A stretch of DNA of 17,824 bases, taken from Woeseiaceae bacterium. Its GTDB lineage: Bacteria > Pseudomonadota > Gammaproteobacteria > Steroidobacterales > Woeseiaceae. The translations under genes and the position numbers were made by a program. Within the stretch, counting starts at the first letter, position 1. The number at the start of each line of letters is the position of its first letter. Under the pieces are notes generated by a model. It was not told the DNA's origin. It did not search any database and saw nothing but the letters and a program-made list of their open reading frames with translations. Positions 8,311 through 15,156 of this stretch are shown one piece after another. Where the stretch lies: positions 1 to 17,824 of the forward strand of contig JALHUQ010000461.1 of NCBI GenBank assembly GCA_022866645.1. Direction: 5' to 3'.

Positions 8311-8377
8311 GACGATCCCATGCCGCATCATTCGATACCCGACGACAAGGTCGGCCGCAATTTCCTGGTGTAACCGC

Positions 8378-9301
8378 GTGCTCCAGTCACGTCTTTTCGC
8401 CTACAGCCGATATTTCTCGTTCCTTCTTCTTGGCGTGATTTCGATCTATGCGTTGTACCGCCTGGCCACCGGCGACTGGTCGGAAGTCAGCAGCTTCTGG
8501 GCGAGTCGCGGCGAGATCATTCCACTACTTATTCTAATCTCGGTCATCGACGTTGCGCTGGAGGGATTGGCCTGGGCATGGGTCTATCATCGCTTCCAGA
8601 TACGGGTATTCGATTCGGTGGGCACGCTGGCGTTTCTGTCCGGGCGCGCGGGCTTACCATTGCCAGCCCAACTCGGGCGACTCATTCGACCTGACGCCAT
8701 AGTCAAGCAGCGACGCACGCCTATTGCGAATGCACTGAAGGCCGAGGCCGTTGTATTTGCTCTGAACGCAATATCGGTAGTCAGTTTGCTTGGTGGGCTG
8801 ATCGTGTATCAGATATTTCCTGCTATTTCGCCAATTGCAGTGCTCGCTTGCATTGCGGCGTCAATTTTTTTGGGCAACACGCTGACTAAAATGCTCACAA
8901 AGACCCGCTTGCATCTGCCGCTGCAATTCTGGTGGACCTGGCCCACGTTTTTTATCATCCTGATCATGATGGCAGGTTGGCTTGCGCACGGATTGGCGTT
9001 GCATTTCGTGGTGCGGGACTTGCCCGGAGAAATGACGTTGTGGGATTCGCTGTTCTTCGCTCCGGGCACCGCCGTGCTCGGCGTCGCGACAGGCTTGCCA
9101 GGTGGCATTGGAGCTACAGAGGGGCTACTTGGCGCTACGCTCAAGGTGCGTAGTGTGCCCGTTGAGCATCTGGCGATTGCCGTAGCTGCTTTTCGCCTGG
9201 TCACCTTTTGGATGTGGATACCGATAGGCTGGATTGCGATTGCTATTTTGCGAAAATTGTCTCCCGACCCGAATGACCCCATAGCCGAGAACGCCCTATG
9301 A
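8378..9301 (+). CDS. Flippase-like integral membrane protein (lysylphosphatidylglycerol synthase TM / UPF0104 family)
   Basis: A 307-residue polytopic membrane protein of the UPF0104/AglD/LPG-synthase transmembrane family, members of which are implicated in flipping or handling lipid-linked substrates. About eight hydrophobic segments are visible. Signature stretches are AGLPLPAQLGRLIRPDAIVK (91-110) and GLPGGIGATEGLLGA (239-253), the PGGIG-x-x-E motif typical of the family. The frame is open back to 8078, but upstream codons overlap the divergent gene and encode a polar segment unlike a membrane protein. GTG 8378, 18 bases before the first hydrophobic stretch, is the most sensible start, although its ribosome site is weak. 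The stop overlaps the next start as ATGA, so translation is coupled to the aminotransferase. Neighbours suggest a lipid-linked sugar substrate; this is inference. Confidence 0.8.
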   Translation: MLQSRLFAYSRYFSFLLLGVISIYALYRLATGDWSEVSSFWASRGEIIPLLILISVIDVALEGLAWAWVYHRFQIRVFDSVGTLAFLSGRAGLPLPAQLGRLIRPDAIVKQRRTPIANALKAEAVVFALNAISVVSLLGGLIVYQIFPAISPIAVLACIAASIFLGNTLTKMLTKTRLHLPLQFWWTWPTFFIILIMMAGWLAHGLALHFVVRDLPGEMTLWDSLFFAPGTAVLGVATGLPGGIGATEGLLGATLKVRSVPVEHLAIAVAAFRLVTFWMWIPIGWIAIAILRKLSPDPNDPIAENAL

Positions 9302-10428
9302 GCGACAAGTACCCCTTCACACAAATTAAAGATGAGCTCGCAAAAAGAAAAGGTGAGGCTCTGGATTTCGCGGTAGGGTCCTCTCCGTTTCCGTTGTCAC
9401 CGGATATGTCCGACTGGCTTAAAGAGAATTCGGTATTGGGCCTGGTGCCGGGCAATAGCGACGATATCGGTGCTTTCGCCTCGGCGGCTTCAAGCTATTT
9501 GAAAAAACAGTACGGTCTGGATGTTTCGCCTGAGCTTATTCTTCCGACCGCCGGTGGCCGCGCAGCGATGGGCATTCTGGCGGCTTGCACACTGACGCCG
9601 ACCGACAGGGTCGTCGTCACGGAGCCGGGGTACCCTGCGTTTGCGCGGCTTGCCGCGCAACGGGGCGCGACGGTAATCGTGAGTCACCTTGACCCGGACA
9701 ACGACTTCGCACTGGACTTTGAGTACACCGACGAGATCGCGCGTGGATCGCTGACGATGCTGGCCGTCAACTATCCCAACAATCCGACTGGCAGTACGTT
9801 GTCGCCGGCCGTTTTGGATAAGTTGAAAGAACTTGCAAGCCCCGGGCTAACGCTCTTCAACGACGCCACGTATGGGCCGCTGGTGTACAACGACAAACCA
9901 CGCGCGCTGATGTCAGAGACCTTCCCGGCGGGTAGTTGCCCGGACCTTGTGGAGCTGCATTCATTCTCCAAGCTCTACCCGATCGGACCTTTAGCGGTAT
10001 CGTTTCTTACCGGGTCCGCGGACCTTGTCCATCCCATGGCCACCTACAGCGAGTACGCCTGGTCACCCCTGAGCCGCCTGCAACTTGCCGCGACGGCGAG
10101 ATGTTTGCAGGACGATGATCGAATAAGGCGATTCAATGAGTATCTTCCAAAACAGCTGGAGTCACTGCGGACAACCCTGGAAGACATAGGCTTCGGTGCC
10201 TACGAGTCGAATTCGGGCACCTATCTGGTTTGTGATGTCCCCAAAAGTATCGGCGGTAAGATCGTATCATCGGCACAAAACGCCGCGAGGCTGTTGATGG
10301 ACAAGTTCGATATTGCGGTTGTACCACTCGGTACCAAAGATCACGCGTTTCTGCGGTTTTCAGCGCTGTATCGTGCAAAAGATCTCGAGCGGCTGGTCGA
10401 GCTAAAATCGAAACTTGAGATTCGTTGA
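9298..10428 (+). CDS. PLP-dependent aminotransferase, class I/II (fold type I)
   Basis: A 376-residue soluble aminotransferase of the aspartate-aminotransferase superfamily. Motifs in order: PTAGGRAAMGI (83-93), the phosphate-binding loop; EPGYPAF (109-115); VNYPNNPTGSTLS (158-169) with the NNPTG signature and catalytic-site Asn; FNDATYG (187-193) with D189 and Y192; HSFSKLYPIGPLAVSF (221-236) with Schiff-base lysine K225; and FLRFSALY near the C terminus with the Arg that usually binds the substrate carboxylate. Retention of that Arg suggests an amino-acid or keto-acid substrate rather than a sugar. The start overlaps the flippase-like stop by ATGA. Its place in a glycoconjugate locus is unusual: it might supply an amino-acid donor or an amino-acyl decoration, or be a decarboxylase relative of the fold. 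Substrate unknown. Confidence 0.88.
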   Translation: MSDKYPFTQIKDELAKRKGEALDFAVGSSPFPLSPDMSDWLKENSVLGLVPGNSDDIGAFASAASSYLKKQYGLDVSPELILPTAGGRAAMGILAACTLTPTDRVVVTEPGYPAFARLAAQRGATVIVSHLDPDNDFALDFEYTDEIARGSLTMLAVNYPNNPTGSTLSPAVLDKLKELASPGLTLFNDATYGPLVYNDKPRALMSETFPAGSCPDLVELHSFSKLYPIGPLAVSFLTGSADLVHPMATYSEYAWSPLSRLQLAATARCLQDDDRIRRFNEYLPKQLESLRTTLEDIGFGAYESNSGTYLVCDVPKSIGGKIVSSAQNAARLLMDKFDIAVVPLGTKDHAFLRFSALYRAKDLERLVELKSKLEIR

Positions 10429-10438
10429 CGAACGAATC
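10419..10438. terminator. Perfect hairpin across two convergent stop codons
   Basis: GATTCGTT (10419-10426), loop GACG, AACGAATC (10431-10438): a perfect 8-bp stem. The plus-strand aminotransferase stop (TGA, 10426-10428) lies at the loop edge, and the minus-strand GT9 stop (10437-10439) on the other arm. The two genes are separated by only 8 bases. No long T-run follows on either side (the minus strand has only TTT and TTTT within the next 20 bases), so this would be a weak or factor-assisted bidirectional terminator. Confidence 0.4.
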
Positions 10439-11687
10439 AGGCGGCCGGAGTTTCGATAGCAATACTTTCGACGGAGCGACGAGCAAGCACAGAGGTAACT
10501 TTCTCGAACACTGCGTCCACGCTGATGCTTTGCATGCACAGATTATTCGTGCAAGCTGTCACGCGCTGGTTGAAAGCATTCACGCAGGGACTGCAAGCAA
10601 GACCGGCCCAAATTAGATGACTCCTGTCGGATCGCGCGCCGAAGACATCGGGGCTCTCGGGGCCAAACAGGGTAACGACGTCGATATCAGTTAATGTCGC
10701 GTAATGCGCGGGGCCGCTGTCGTTGGTCACCATGACCTCAGACTCGCTGTAGAGTGCAAATAGCTCCTCTAATGTTGTGTCGCCGGCCACATTGACGCAT
10801 CGATTGGAAGCCACTGCGCTAACCAGCGTCTCGGCGCCCGGCCGCTCGCCCTTCGAGCCGGTCAAAGCAATACTCAGTTGCGGATCATGGTCGAGCAATC
10901 GATTGGCAAGCTCGGCGTAACGCTCATTTGCCCAACGCCGCAGGGGTAACAAATCACCCGCATTCGCATTGAGCAGGACCAATCGCGACGGCTGCCTGCC
11001 GCCAAAGCGCTCAGCAAGCATCGAACGAACGCGTGCAACGTCCTTTGCGCTCGGCACGAATACCGGCGCTGGTTCATCGACTACCGGGCTAAATCCCAGT
11101 GTCGGTAACTGGCCGCCGTCGACGGAAATTGCGTCGATCAGCATGCGGTAGGTGGCGCTGGCATGCAGGCGAATATTGTAAGCAACCCGGTGCGTCATGA
11201 GATCGCCGCGGTAGCCGGCTTCGCCCGAATAAGAATGAAAACCTATGCGTCTACGCGCGCCGCTCAAGAAAGTGAGTGCACCCGAAAACCTGGAAAAAAA
11301 TTCGAAATCTACCGCGGTGTCGACATTCTCACGCCGCAGACGAAAAATAGCGCGCAGCGTATCGGCGGCAACCGCGAACAAGCTATCGTTGCGAATCGAG
11401 ATTACATTTTCGGCCGGGATCAGGTTGAGCAGATCAAGGATCGGACGGTTTTCGACGAAAACGGCAAAGAAGACGTTGTCTCGACCAACCATCTCAATGG
11501 CGCGCTTTATCGCCGGCGCGGCGATGACGGTCGCGCCTTGCTCGACCAGTTTGATGATGACGATTCGCGAGGGGGGCTTGTCCAACGGGCGCCGGAAGAG
11601 ATCATCCAGCTTCCTCACGCCCGTAAGGACGATGGATATCGGAATCCCCGCCCAGCGGTCCAGAAAACGCATACTTCTGACTTGCAT
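10437..11687 (-). CDS. GT9-family glycosyltransferase (heptosyltransferase-like), variant subfamily
   Basis: A 416-residue cytoplasmic GT-B glycosyltransferase of family 9, the family of ADP-heptose:LPS heptosyltransferases. C-terminal donor-site motifs are clear: NANAGDLLPLRRW (240-252), TNDSGPAHYAT (321-331) and LFGPESP (340-346), followed by a four-cysteine stretch C365-x2-C368...C379-x4-C384. The N-terminal half differs from classical members: IVIIKLVEQGATVIAAPAI (42-60) replaces the usual ...GDVxxTxPA, so the catalytic Asp (D13 in WaaC) is Ala52. I recall KLxEQGAT as a recurring variant, so this may be a distinct GT9 subfamily rather than a decayed gene. A GGAG ribosome site stands 7 bases before the ATG. 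The gene converges on the aminotransferase and is divergent from the FAD oxidase. Confidence 0.85.
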   Translation of the reverse strand: MQVRSMRFLDRWAGIPISIVLTGVRKLDDLFRRPLDKPPSRIVIIKLVEQGATVIAAPAIKRAIEMVGRDNVFFAVFVENRPILDLLNLIPAENVISIRNDSLFAVAADTLRAIFRLRRENVDTAVDFEFFSRFSGALTFLSGARRRIGFHSYSGEAGYRGDLMTHRVAYNIRLHASATYRMLIDAISVDGGQLPTLGFSPVVDEPAPVFVPSAKDVARVRSMLAERFGGRQPSRLVLLNANAGDLLPLRRWANERYAELANRLLDHDPQLSIALTGSKGERPGAETLVSAVASNRCVNVAGDTTLEELFALYSESEVMVTNDSGPAHYATLTDIDVVTLFGPESPDVFGARSDRSHLIWAGLACSPCVNAFNQRVTACTNNLCMQSISVDAVFEKVTSVLARRSVESIAIETPAA

Positions 11688-11702
11688 AGTTACTCCAACT
11701 TA

Positions 11703-11739
11703 TCGCCATACTTATTTACTTGCTAGACGATTATGGCGA
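11703..11739. promoter_or_regulatory. Inverted repeat in the divergent GT9/oxidase intergenic region (operator candidate)
   Basis: TCGCCATA (11703-11710) and TATGGCGA (11732-11739) form a perfect 8-bp inverted repeat with a 21-base AT-rich spacer. Half-site centres are 29 bases apart, about three helical turns, which suits a dimeric or looping regulator better than a hairpin. It lies 16 bases upstream of the GT9 start on the minus strand, where it would cover that gene's promoter or leader. Confidence 0.3.
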
Positions 11740-11823
11740 AAAAAATGTCCAACTGCATGTTGCAGCCAGATTTTATTGGCTAAATCTTTCGTGTTTCCGA
11801 TCAAGACACCCGGCTTAATTGGT

Positions 11824-11852
11824 TTGCATACATTTCTTATCCGGGTTATTAC
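11824..11852 (+). promoter_or_regulatory. Candidate promoter for the FAD oxidase gene
   Basis: TTGCAT (11824-11829), a 17-base spacer and TATTAC (11847-11852) each match four of six consensus bases with ideal spacing. A start near 11859 would leave a short leader containing GGAAG (11873-11877) before the ATG at 11886. ACCCGG (11808-11813) and CCGGGT (11841-11846) flank it as a perfect 6-bp inverted repeat. The rest of the 198-base gap shows only a small 5-bp hairpin (11753-11765). Confidence 0.3.
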
Positions 11853-11885
11853 TCCGATCCACAAAATGGTGTGGAAGTTGTAATC

Positions 11886-13340
11886 ATGCGGGATGATGCC
11901 GAACAGCCTCTTGGCTTCATGCAATGGGAGGACGTGGAGTCGCTGGTGGGATCTATCCGCTCGCGCTCACTCGTTGCTCGCCCGACGACAGTCGAGCAGT
12001 GTCGCGATGCGCTGGCGTACTGTCGACGGAATGGCATGACTGTTTGCGCGCGCGGCGCCGGCCGCGGCTACGGCGATTTGGCGCTTAATGATGGACAAGC
12101 GTTAATCGACATGAAGCGCATGGACAAGATCATCGAATTTGACGAGGAACGGGCGACGATCAAGGTCGAAGCCGGCACCCGACTGATCGCTATCTATCGA
12201 GAAGTACATCACCGTCTTCTCACATTGCCGGCGAGTCCAACAGAATCACACTCCAGCGTTGCCGGGGCGATTTGTGCCAATGTCAACGGCAAGGACGCCT
12301 GGCGCGAGGGAAGCTTTGGTCACCAGGTAATCAGTATGACGTTGCTGCTCGCCAATGGCGAAACACAGGTGATTGATCGCGGTCACGAGTTATTCAATGC
12401 GATCGTCGGCGGCATTGGCCTGCTCGGACTGATTGTCGACGCAACGCTGCAGCTGAAGCGTATCAAGTCGCCGTTCGTTGAGATCGAACGTATCCCGGCT
12501 GCGAATGTGGATGAGTTACTCGACACGATGAATCGCGTCGAAAAATCGCATGATGCCGTCGTCGTTTGGGTTGATGCTTATGCGAGTAACCGGTGCGTTG
12601 GACGCTCAGTGATTCATGCGGCAAAGTGGATAGAGCACGACGACACTGAAGCCGAACGCAAGGAGTACCTCACTGCTGGTTTCGAACAACTCGAAAGGCA
12701 CCGGCGGTTCGGCCTTGCGCTGCACACGACCTTCGGTTCTGTGCTGTCGCTCATGTTGCAGGCCCAACGGTTGATGATGTACTCGTTCAACGGGTTGTAC
12801 TACGGACTCAGCAGACTGCTATGGCGCCTTGGCCGATCCTCCAACTCCGAGTTGTTTCTGAGATTCAGCTTTGAAGCGAGCTTCACCGTGCCACCCGCCC
12901 ATCTTGTCTGCGGCCCGCGTGGCTATACGCTACAGGTAACATTTCCACGCTCTGATGCGCGCGCGGCGATCGTCGAATTACTCGGCATCTGTCGCTCATC
13001 GCCATGCCCTCCGGTCACTACAATTCTACGTGCGCACAAACATGACGATAGTCTGTTGTCGTTTTCCGAGGATGGTTACAGCCTGAATTTTGAGTTCCAC
13101 CCGAAGAAACGTCATGAGATCGCCAGTCGTGCTGCTGTCGATCGATTGATTGACGCCACGGCCCGCCGTGGCGGCAAGGTCCACCTCGCCAAGGACCAGG
13201 TTCTGACACCGCGCCAGTTCTACAAGGTCTACCCGCGCTATGTTGAACTGCTGGAATACAAGAAAAAGCTCGATCCGGACGGCTTGTTCGCGTCCGACCT
13301 GGCGCGACGCGTGGGTATTGGGACGCCGCATACCCCGTAG
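11886..13340 (+). CDS. DprE1-like FAD-dependent oxidase (polyprenylphosphoryl-ribose 2'-oxidase family)
   Basis: A 484-residue FAD-linked oxidase (FAD_binding_4 / VAO fold) closest in motif pattern to DprE1, which oxidises decaprenylphosphoryl-ribose to the 2-keto intermediate on the way to decaprenylphosphoryl-arabinose. Seen: CARGAGRGYGDLALN (54-68), the flavin pyrophosphate loop; SSVAGAICANVNGKDAW (123-139), then GSFGH (142-146); VGGIGLLGLIVDATLQL (174-190); and a C-terminal AKDQVLTPRQFYKVYPR with the conserved Lys, then KLDPDGLFASDLARRV, very like the mycobacterial C terminus. At the HGK motif His is replaced by Asn (NGK), while Lys is kept. ATG 11886 is chosen over GTG 11871 because GGAAG lies 8 bases before it and overlaps the upstream start. 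DprE2, the usual reductase partner, is not next door. Sugar-lactone or other FAD oxidases are alternatives. Confidence 0.82.
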   Translation: MRDDAEQPLGFMQWEDVESLVGSIRSRSLVARPTTVEQCRDALAYCRRNGMTVCARGAGRGYGDLALNDGQALIDMKRMDKIIEFDEERATIKVEAGTRLIAIYREVHHRLLTLPASPTESHSSVAGAICANVNGKDAWREGSFGHQVISMTLLLANGETQVIDRGHELFNAIVGGIGLLGLIVDATLQLKRIKSPFVEIERIPAANVDELLDTMNRVEKSHDAVVVWVDAYASNRCVGRSVIHAAKWIEHDDTEAERKEYLTAGFEQLERHRRFGLALHTTFGSVLSLMLQAQRLMMYSFNGLYYGLSRLLWRLGRSSNSELFLRFSFEASFTVPPAHLVCGPRGYTLQVTFPRSDARAAIVELLGICRSSPCPPVTTILRAHKHDDSLLSFSEDGYSLNFEFHPKKRHEIASRAAVDRLIDATARRGGKVHLAKDQVLTPRQFYKVYPRYVELLEYKKKLDPDGLFASDLARRVGIGTPHTP

Positions 13341-13381
13341 TCCGCCGAAAACGACTTTCCGGCCATCGTTATTGCGCTTGC

Positions 13382-13420
13382 CGCCGAAGGATTAATGAGT
13401 TTTCTGACTCTAAGGGTATG
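13382..13420 (+). promoter_or_regulatory. Candidate ECF-type promoter region with a motif shared with the TlpA gene
   Basis: CGCCGAAGGATT (13382-13393), 6 bases, TTTTCTGACT (13400-13409), then CTAAGGGTATGG. The same bases occur uninterrupted at 17451-17470. The position, 30-70 bases before the sigma gene, suits an autoregulated promoter, but exact -35 and -10 boxes cannot be fixed. A GGAGG/CCTCC hairpin (13420-13424 with 13433-13437) lies between this motif and the ribosome site. No convincing terminator for the oxidase gene was seen in 13341-13380. Confidence 0.35.
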
Positions 13421-13452
13421 GAGGTTCCCCCGCCTCCTGAAGGAAATGAAAC

Positions 13453-14070
13453 GTGAATGAGGCTACTCCCCAAGTAGTGCAAGACCGGTCCCTGGCCGCC
13501 AAAGTGGCTGCCGGGGACCAACGCGCGTTCGACGAGTTCTTCAAGGAATATTTTCCAAGGTTGTTTCGCTTTACCCTCACGAGAGTTGATAACAACGCAG
13601 ACCTCGCCGAGGAAATCGTGCAGCGCACCATGTGTATCGTTGTGCGAAAGATGGGTACTTACCGTGGTGAGGCCTTGCTTTTTACCTGGCTCTGCCAGAT
13701 ATGCCGGAACGAAACGAGTTCCGTGTTTCGTCAGCGCCATCTGGAACTACAGGATGAAATTCCTATCGAGGACCATCCCGCAGTTCAGGCAGCGCTTGAA
13801 TCTGTCGCCGCTGATGACGGTCGACCGGAAACCGCACGGCGCCGTGAAGAAATTGCCAATTTCGTGCGCGTAACCCTCGAGCATTTGCCCGCCAACTACG
13901 CGCAGGCGCTGGAGATGAAGTACGTCCAAGGTTGTAGCGTGAGTGAAATAGCCAGGAGTCTGAACCTGGGCAACAAAGCGGCAGAGTCCATACTCAGCCG
14001 GGCAAGAACTGCATTCAAAGAACGGTTTCGAGCGATATGGAATATCGAACCGAATTTCATAGTGGATTGA
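13453..14070 (+). CDS. ECF RNA polymerase sigma factor (sigma-70 family)
   Basis: A 205-residue extracytoplasmic-function sigma factor that redirects RNA polymerase to a small regulon. Region sigma-2 spans about 27-96 (AFDEFFKEYFPRLFRFTLTR, then NADLAEEIVQRTMCIVVRKMGTYRGEALLFTWLCQICRNE). A linker rich in acidic residues follows (97-130). Region sigma-4 spans about 135-192, with LPANYAQALEMKYVQGCSVSEIARSLNLGNKAAESILSRA forming the DNA-binding helix-turn-helix. GTG 13453 is supported by AAGGAA ending 7 bases upstream. The fecR-like gene starts one base after the stop, so the regulator pair is tightly coupled. With a TonB receptor third in line this is a FecI-type surface-signalling arrangement, though the linker is longer than in FecI. 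Confidence 0.93.
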   Translation: MNEATPQVVQDRSLAAKVAAGDQRAFDEFFKEYFPRLFRFTLTRVDNNADLAEEIVQRTMCIVVRKMGTYRGEALLFTWLCQICRNETSSVFRQRHLELQDEIPIEDHPAVQAALESVAADDGRPETARRREEIANFVRVTLEHLPANYAQALEMKYVQGCSVSEIARSLNLGNKAAESILSRARTAFKERFRAIWNIEPNFIVD

Positions 14071-14071
14071 T

Positions 14072-15091
14072 ATGACCAATCATGACGACAATGAATCACT
14101 AGCCAGGCTTATGAAGCTGGCGGGCGAGCGTCCTGAGATTCCGTTGAGTGTGGAATCGCGGGTCTACCATCATGTGCAGCAAGAATGGCAGAAAGCGACG
14201 ATCAAGCCGAACGGCGACAAGGTCTATGAAGAAGTTCACAGGACCTGGCGGCGCGGTTCGCTGCGAGCGGCACTGCTACGCTGGACGCTTCCTCTGGGTA
14301 TTGCAGCGGCCGCCGCAATCGCCTTGTTTGTCATGCCTCCGATGGATGTCCCTCCGCTGCAGGTTGCCGCGACGGTTTCGCGCATTGTGGGCACAGGCCC
14401 CCTGAGTTCCAGCTACTCCGAGGGCGCGCCCGTGTATAGCGGTGAGGTCATTAGCACCGCTGCCGATGAGGGGCTGAGTTTGCTGCTGGCACGCAGCGAG
14501 TCGTTGCGCATCGATGCCAATACACAAATACGTATCGACGCGGCTGATCGATTTACGCTGCTGGCTGGGCGCGTTTACGCGGATTCAGGCCAGTTTGTTT
14601 ATCGCGAAGGTGGCTTGAAAATCGAAACCGGATTCGGCTCGGTAACCGACGTTGGCACACAATTCTCTGTCAGCGCGAGCGATGAACGACTTGAGGTCGC
14701 AGTACGCGAAGGCCGGGTTGACGTTCATAGCCAGAATGAAGACTACGCCGCAAGAGTGGGCGAGCGCTTGACGCTGACTGCAGGTGGGCCGGCGTTGGTC
14801 ACAGACATCGATACCAATGACGTGTATTGGGATTGGGTCGCCGATCTGGCACCGACGCTTGATCTGACGAATATATCGTTGCTCGATTTCCTGAAATGGG
14901 CGGCCAGGGAAACCGGCAGGGATTTGCAATTCGAAAACGACGAGTCACGCATGTTTGCGATGCGCACGGATGTTCACGGTTCCGTTAATGGCTTGACGCC
15001 CGATGAGGCGCTTGTTTCCATACTGGCAACGACAACGGTTCGCTATAAGATCGAAAACGACAGGATCATTATCGAACACCAGTCGCAATAA
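14072..15091 (+). CDS. FecR-like anti-sigma/sensor with C-terminal STN-like module
   Basis: A 339-residue single-pass inner-membrane regulator. The N-terminal cytoplasmic part (1-68) should hold the sigma factor. One membrane helix follows (about 70-89, LRWTLPLGIAAAAAIALFVM), then a periplasmic FecR domain (about 120-220) with GDV-like YSGEVISTA, SLRIDANTQIRID and the hallmark VTDVGTQFSV (191-200) plus VAVREGRVDVHS. Residues about 262-339 (LDLTNISLLDFLKWAARETGRDLQFE...GLTPDEALVSILATTTVRYKIENDRIIIE) resemble a secretin/TonB N-terminal (STN) module, the part that in FecR-type proteins contacts the receptor's signalling domain. One base separates it from the sigma gene. The receptor gene starts 65 bases downstream. 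Confidence 0.88.
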   Translation: MTNHDDNESLARLMKLAGERPEIPLSVESRVYHHVQQEWQKATIKPNGDKVYEEVHRTWRRGSLRAALLRWTLPLGIAAAAAIALFVMPPMDVPPLQVAATVSRIVGTGPLSSSYSEGAPVYSGEVISTAADEGLSLLLARSESLRIDANTQIRIDAADRFTLLAGRVYADSGQFVYREGGLKIETGFGSVTDVGTQFSVSASDERLEVAVREGRVDVHSQNEDYAARVGERLTLTAGGPALVTDIDTNDVYWDWVADLAPTLDLTNISLLDFLKWAARETGRDLQFENDESRMFAMRTDVHGSVNGLTPDEALVSILATTTVRYKIENDRIIIEHQSQ

Positions 15092-15156
15092 GCCTCGGGC
15101 CGCCGTGTGCGAAATCCGTCGTTGGCGAATCAAGGGCATTGCACTAGACTTCGCGC

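Noticed and set aside
8078..8377. N-terminal extension of the flippase-like protein to 407 residues
   Set aside because: The extra 100 residues overlap the divergent aminotransferase and its promoter region and look non-coding; the membrane protein begins naturally near GTG 8378.
11163..11883. Two overlapping plus-strand open frames (187 and 212 codons) opposite the GT9 N terminus
   Set aside because: The GT9 frame has intact motifs and a good ribosome site; these frames have neither.
13343..13393. CGCCGAA at 13343 as a third copy of the repeated motif
   Set aside because: Only 7 bases match before it diverges (CGCCGAAAACG), which is expected by chance.
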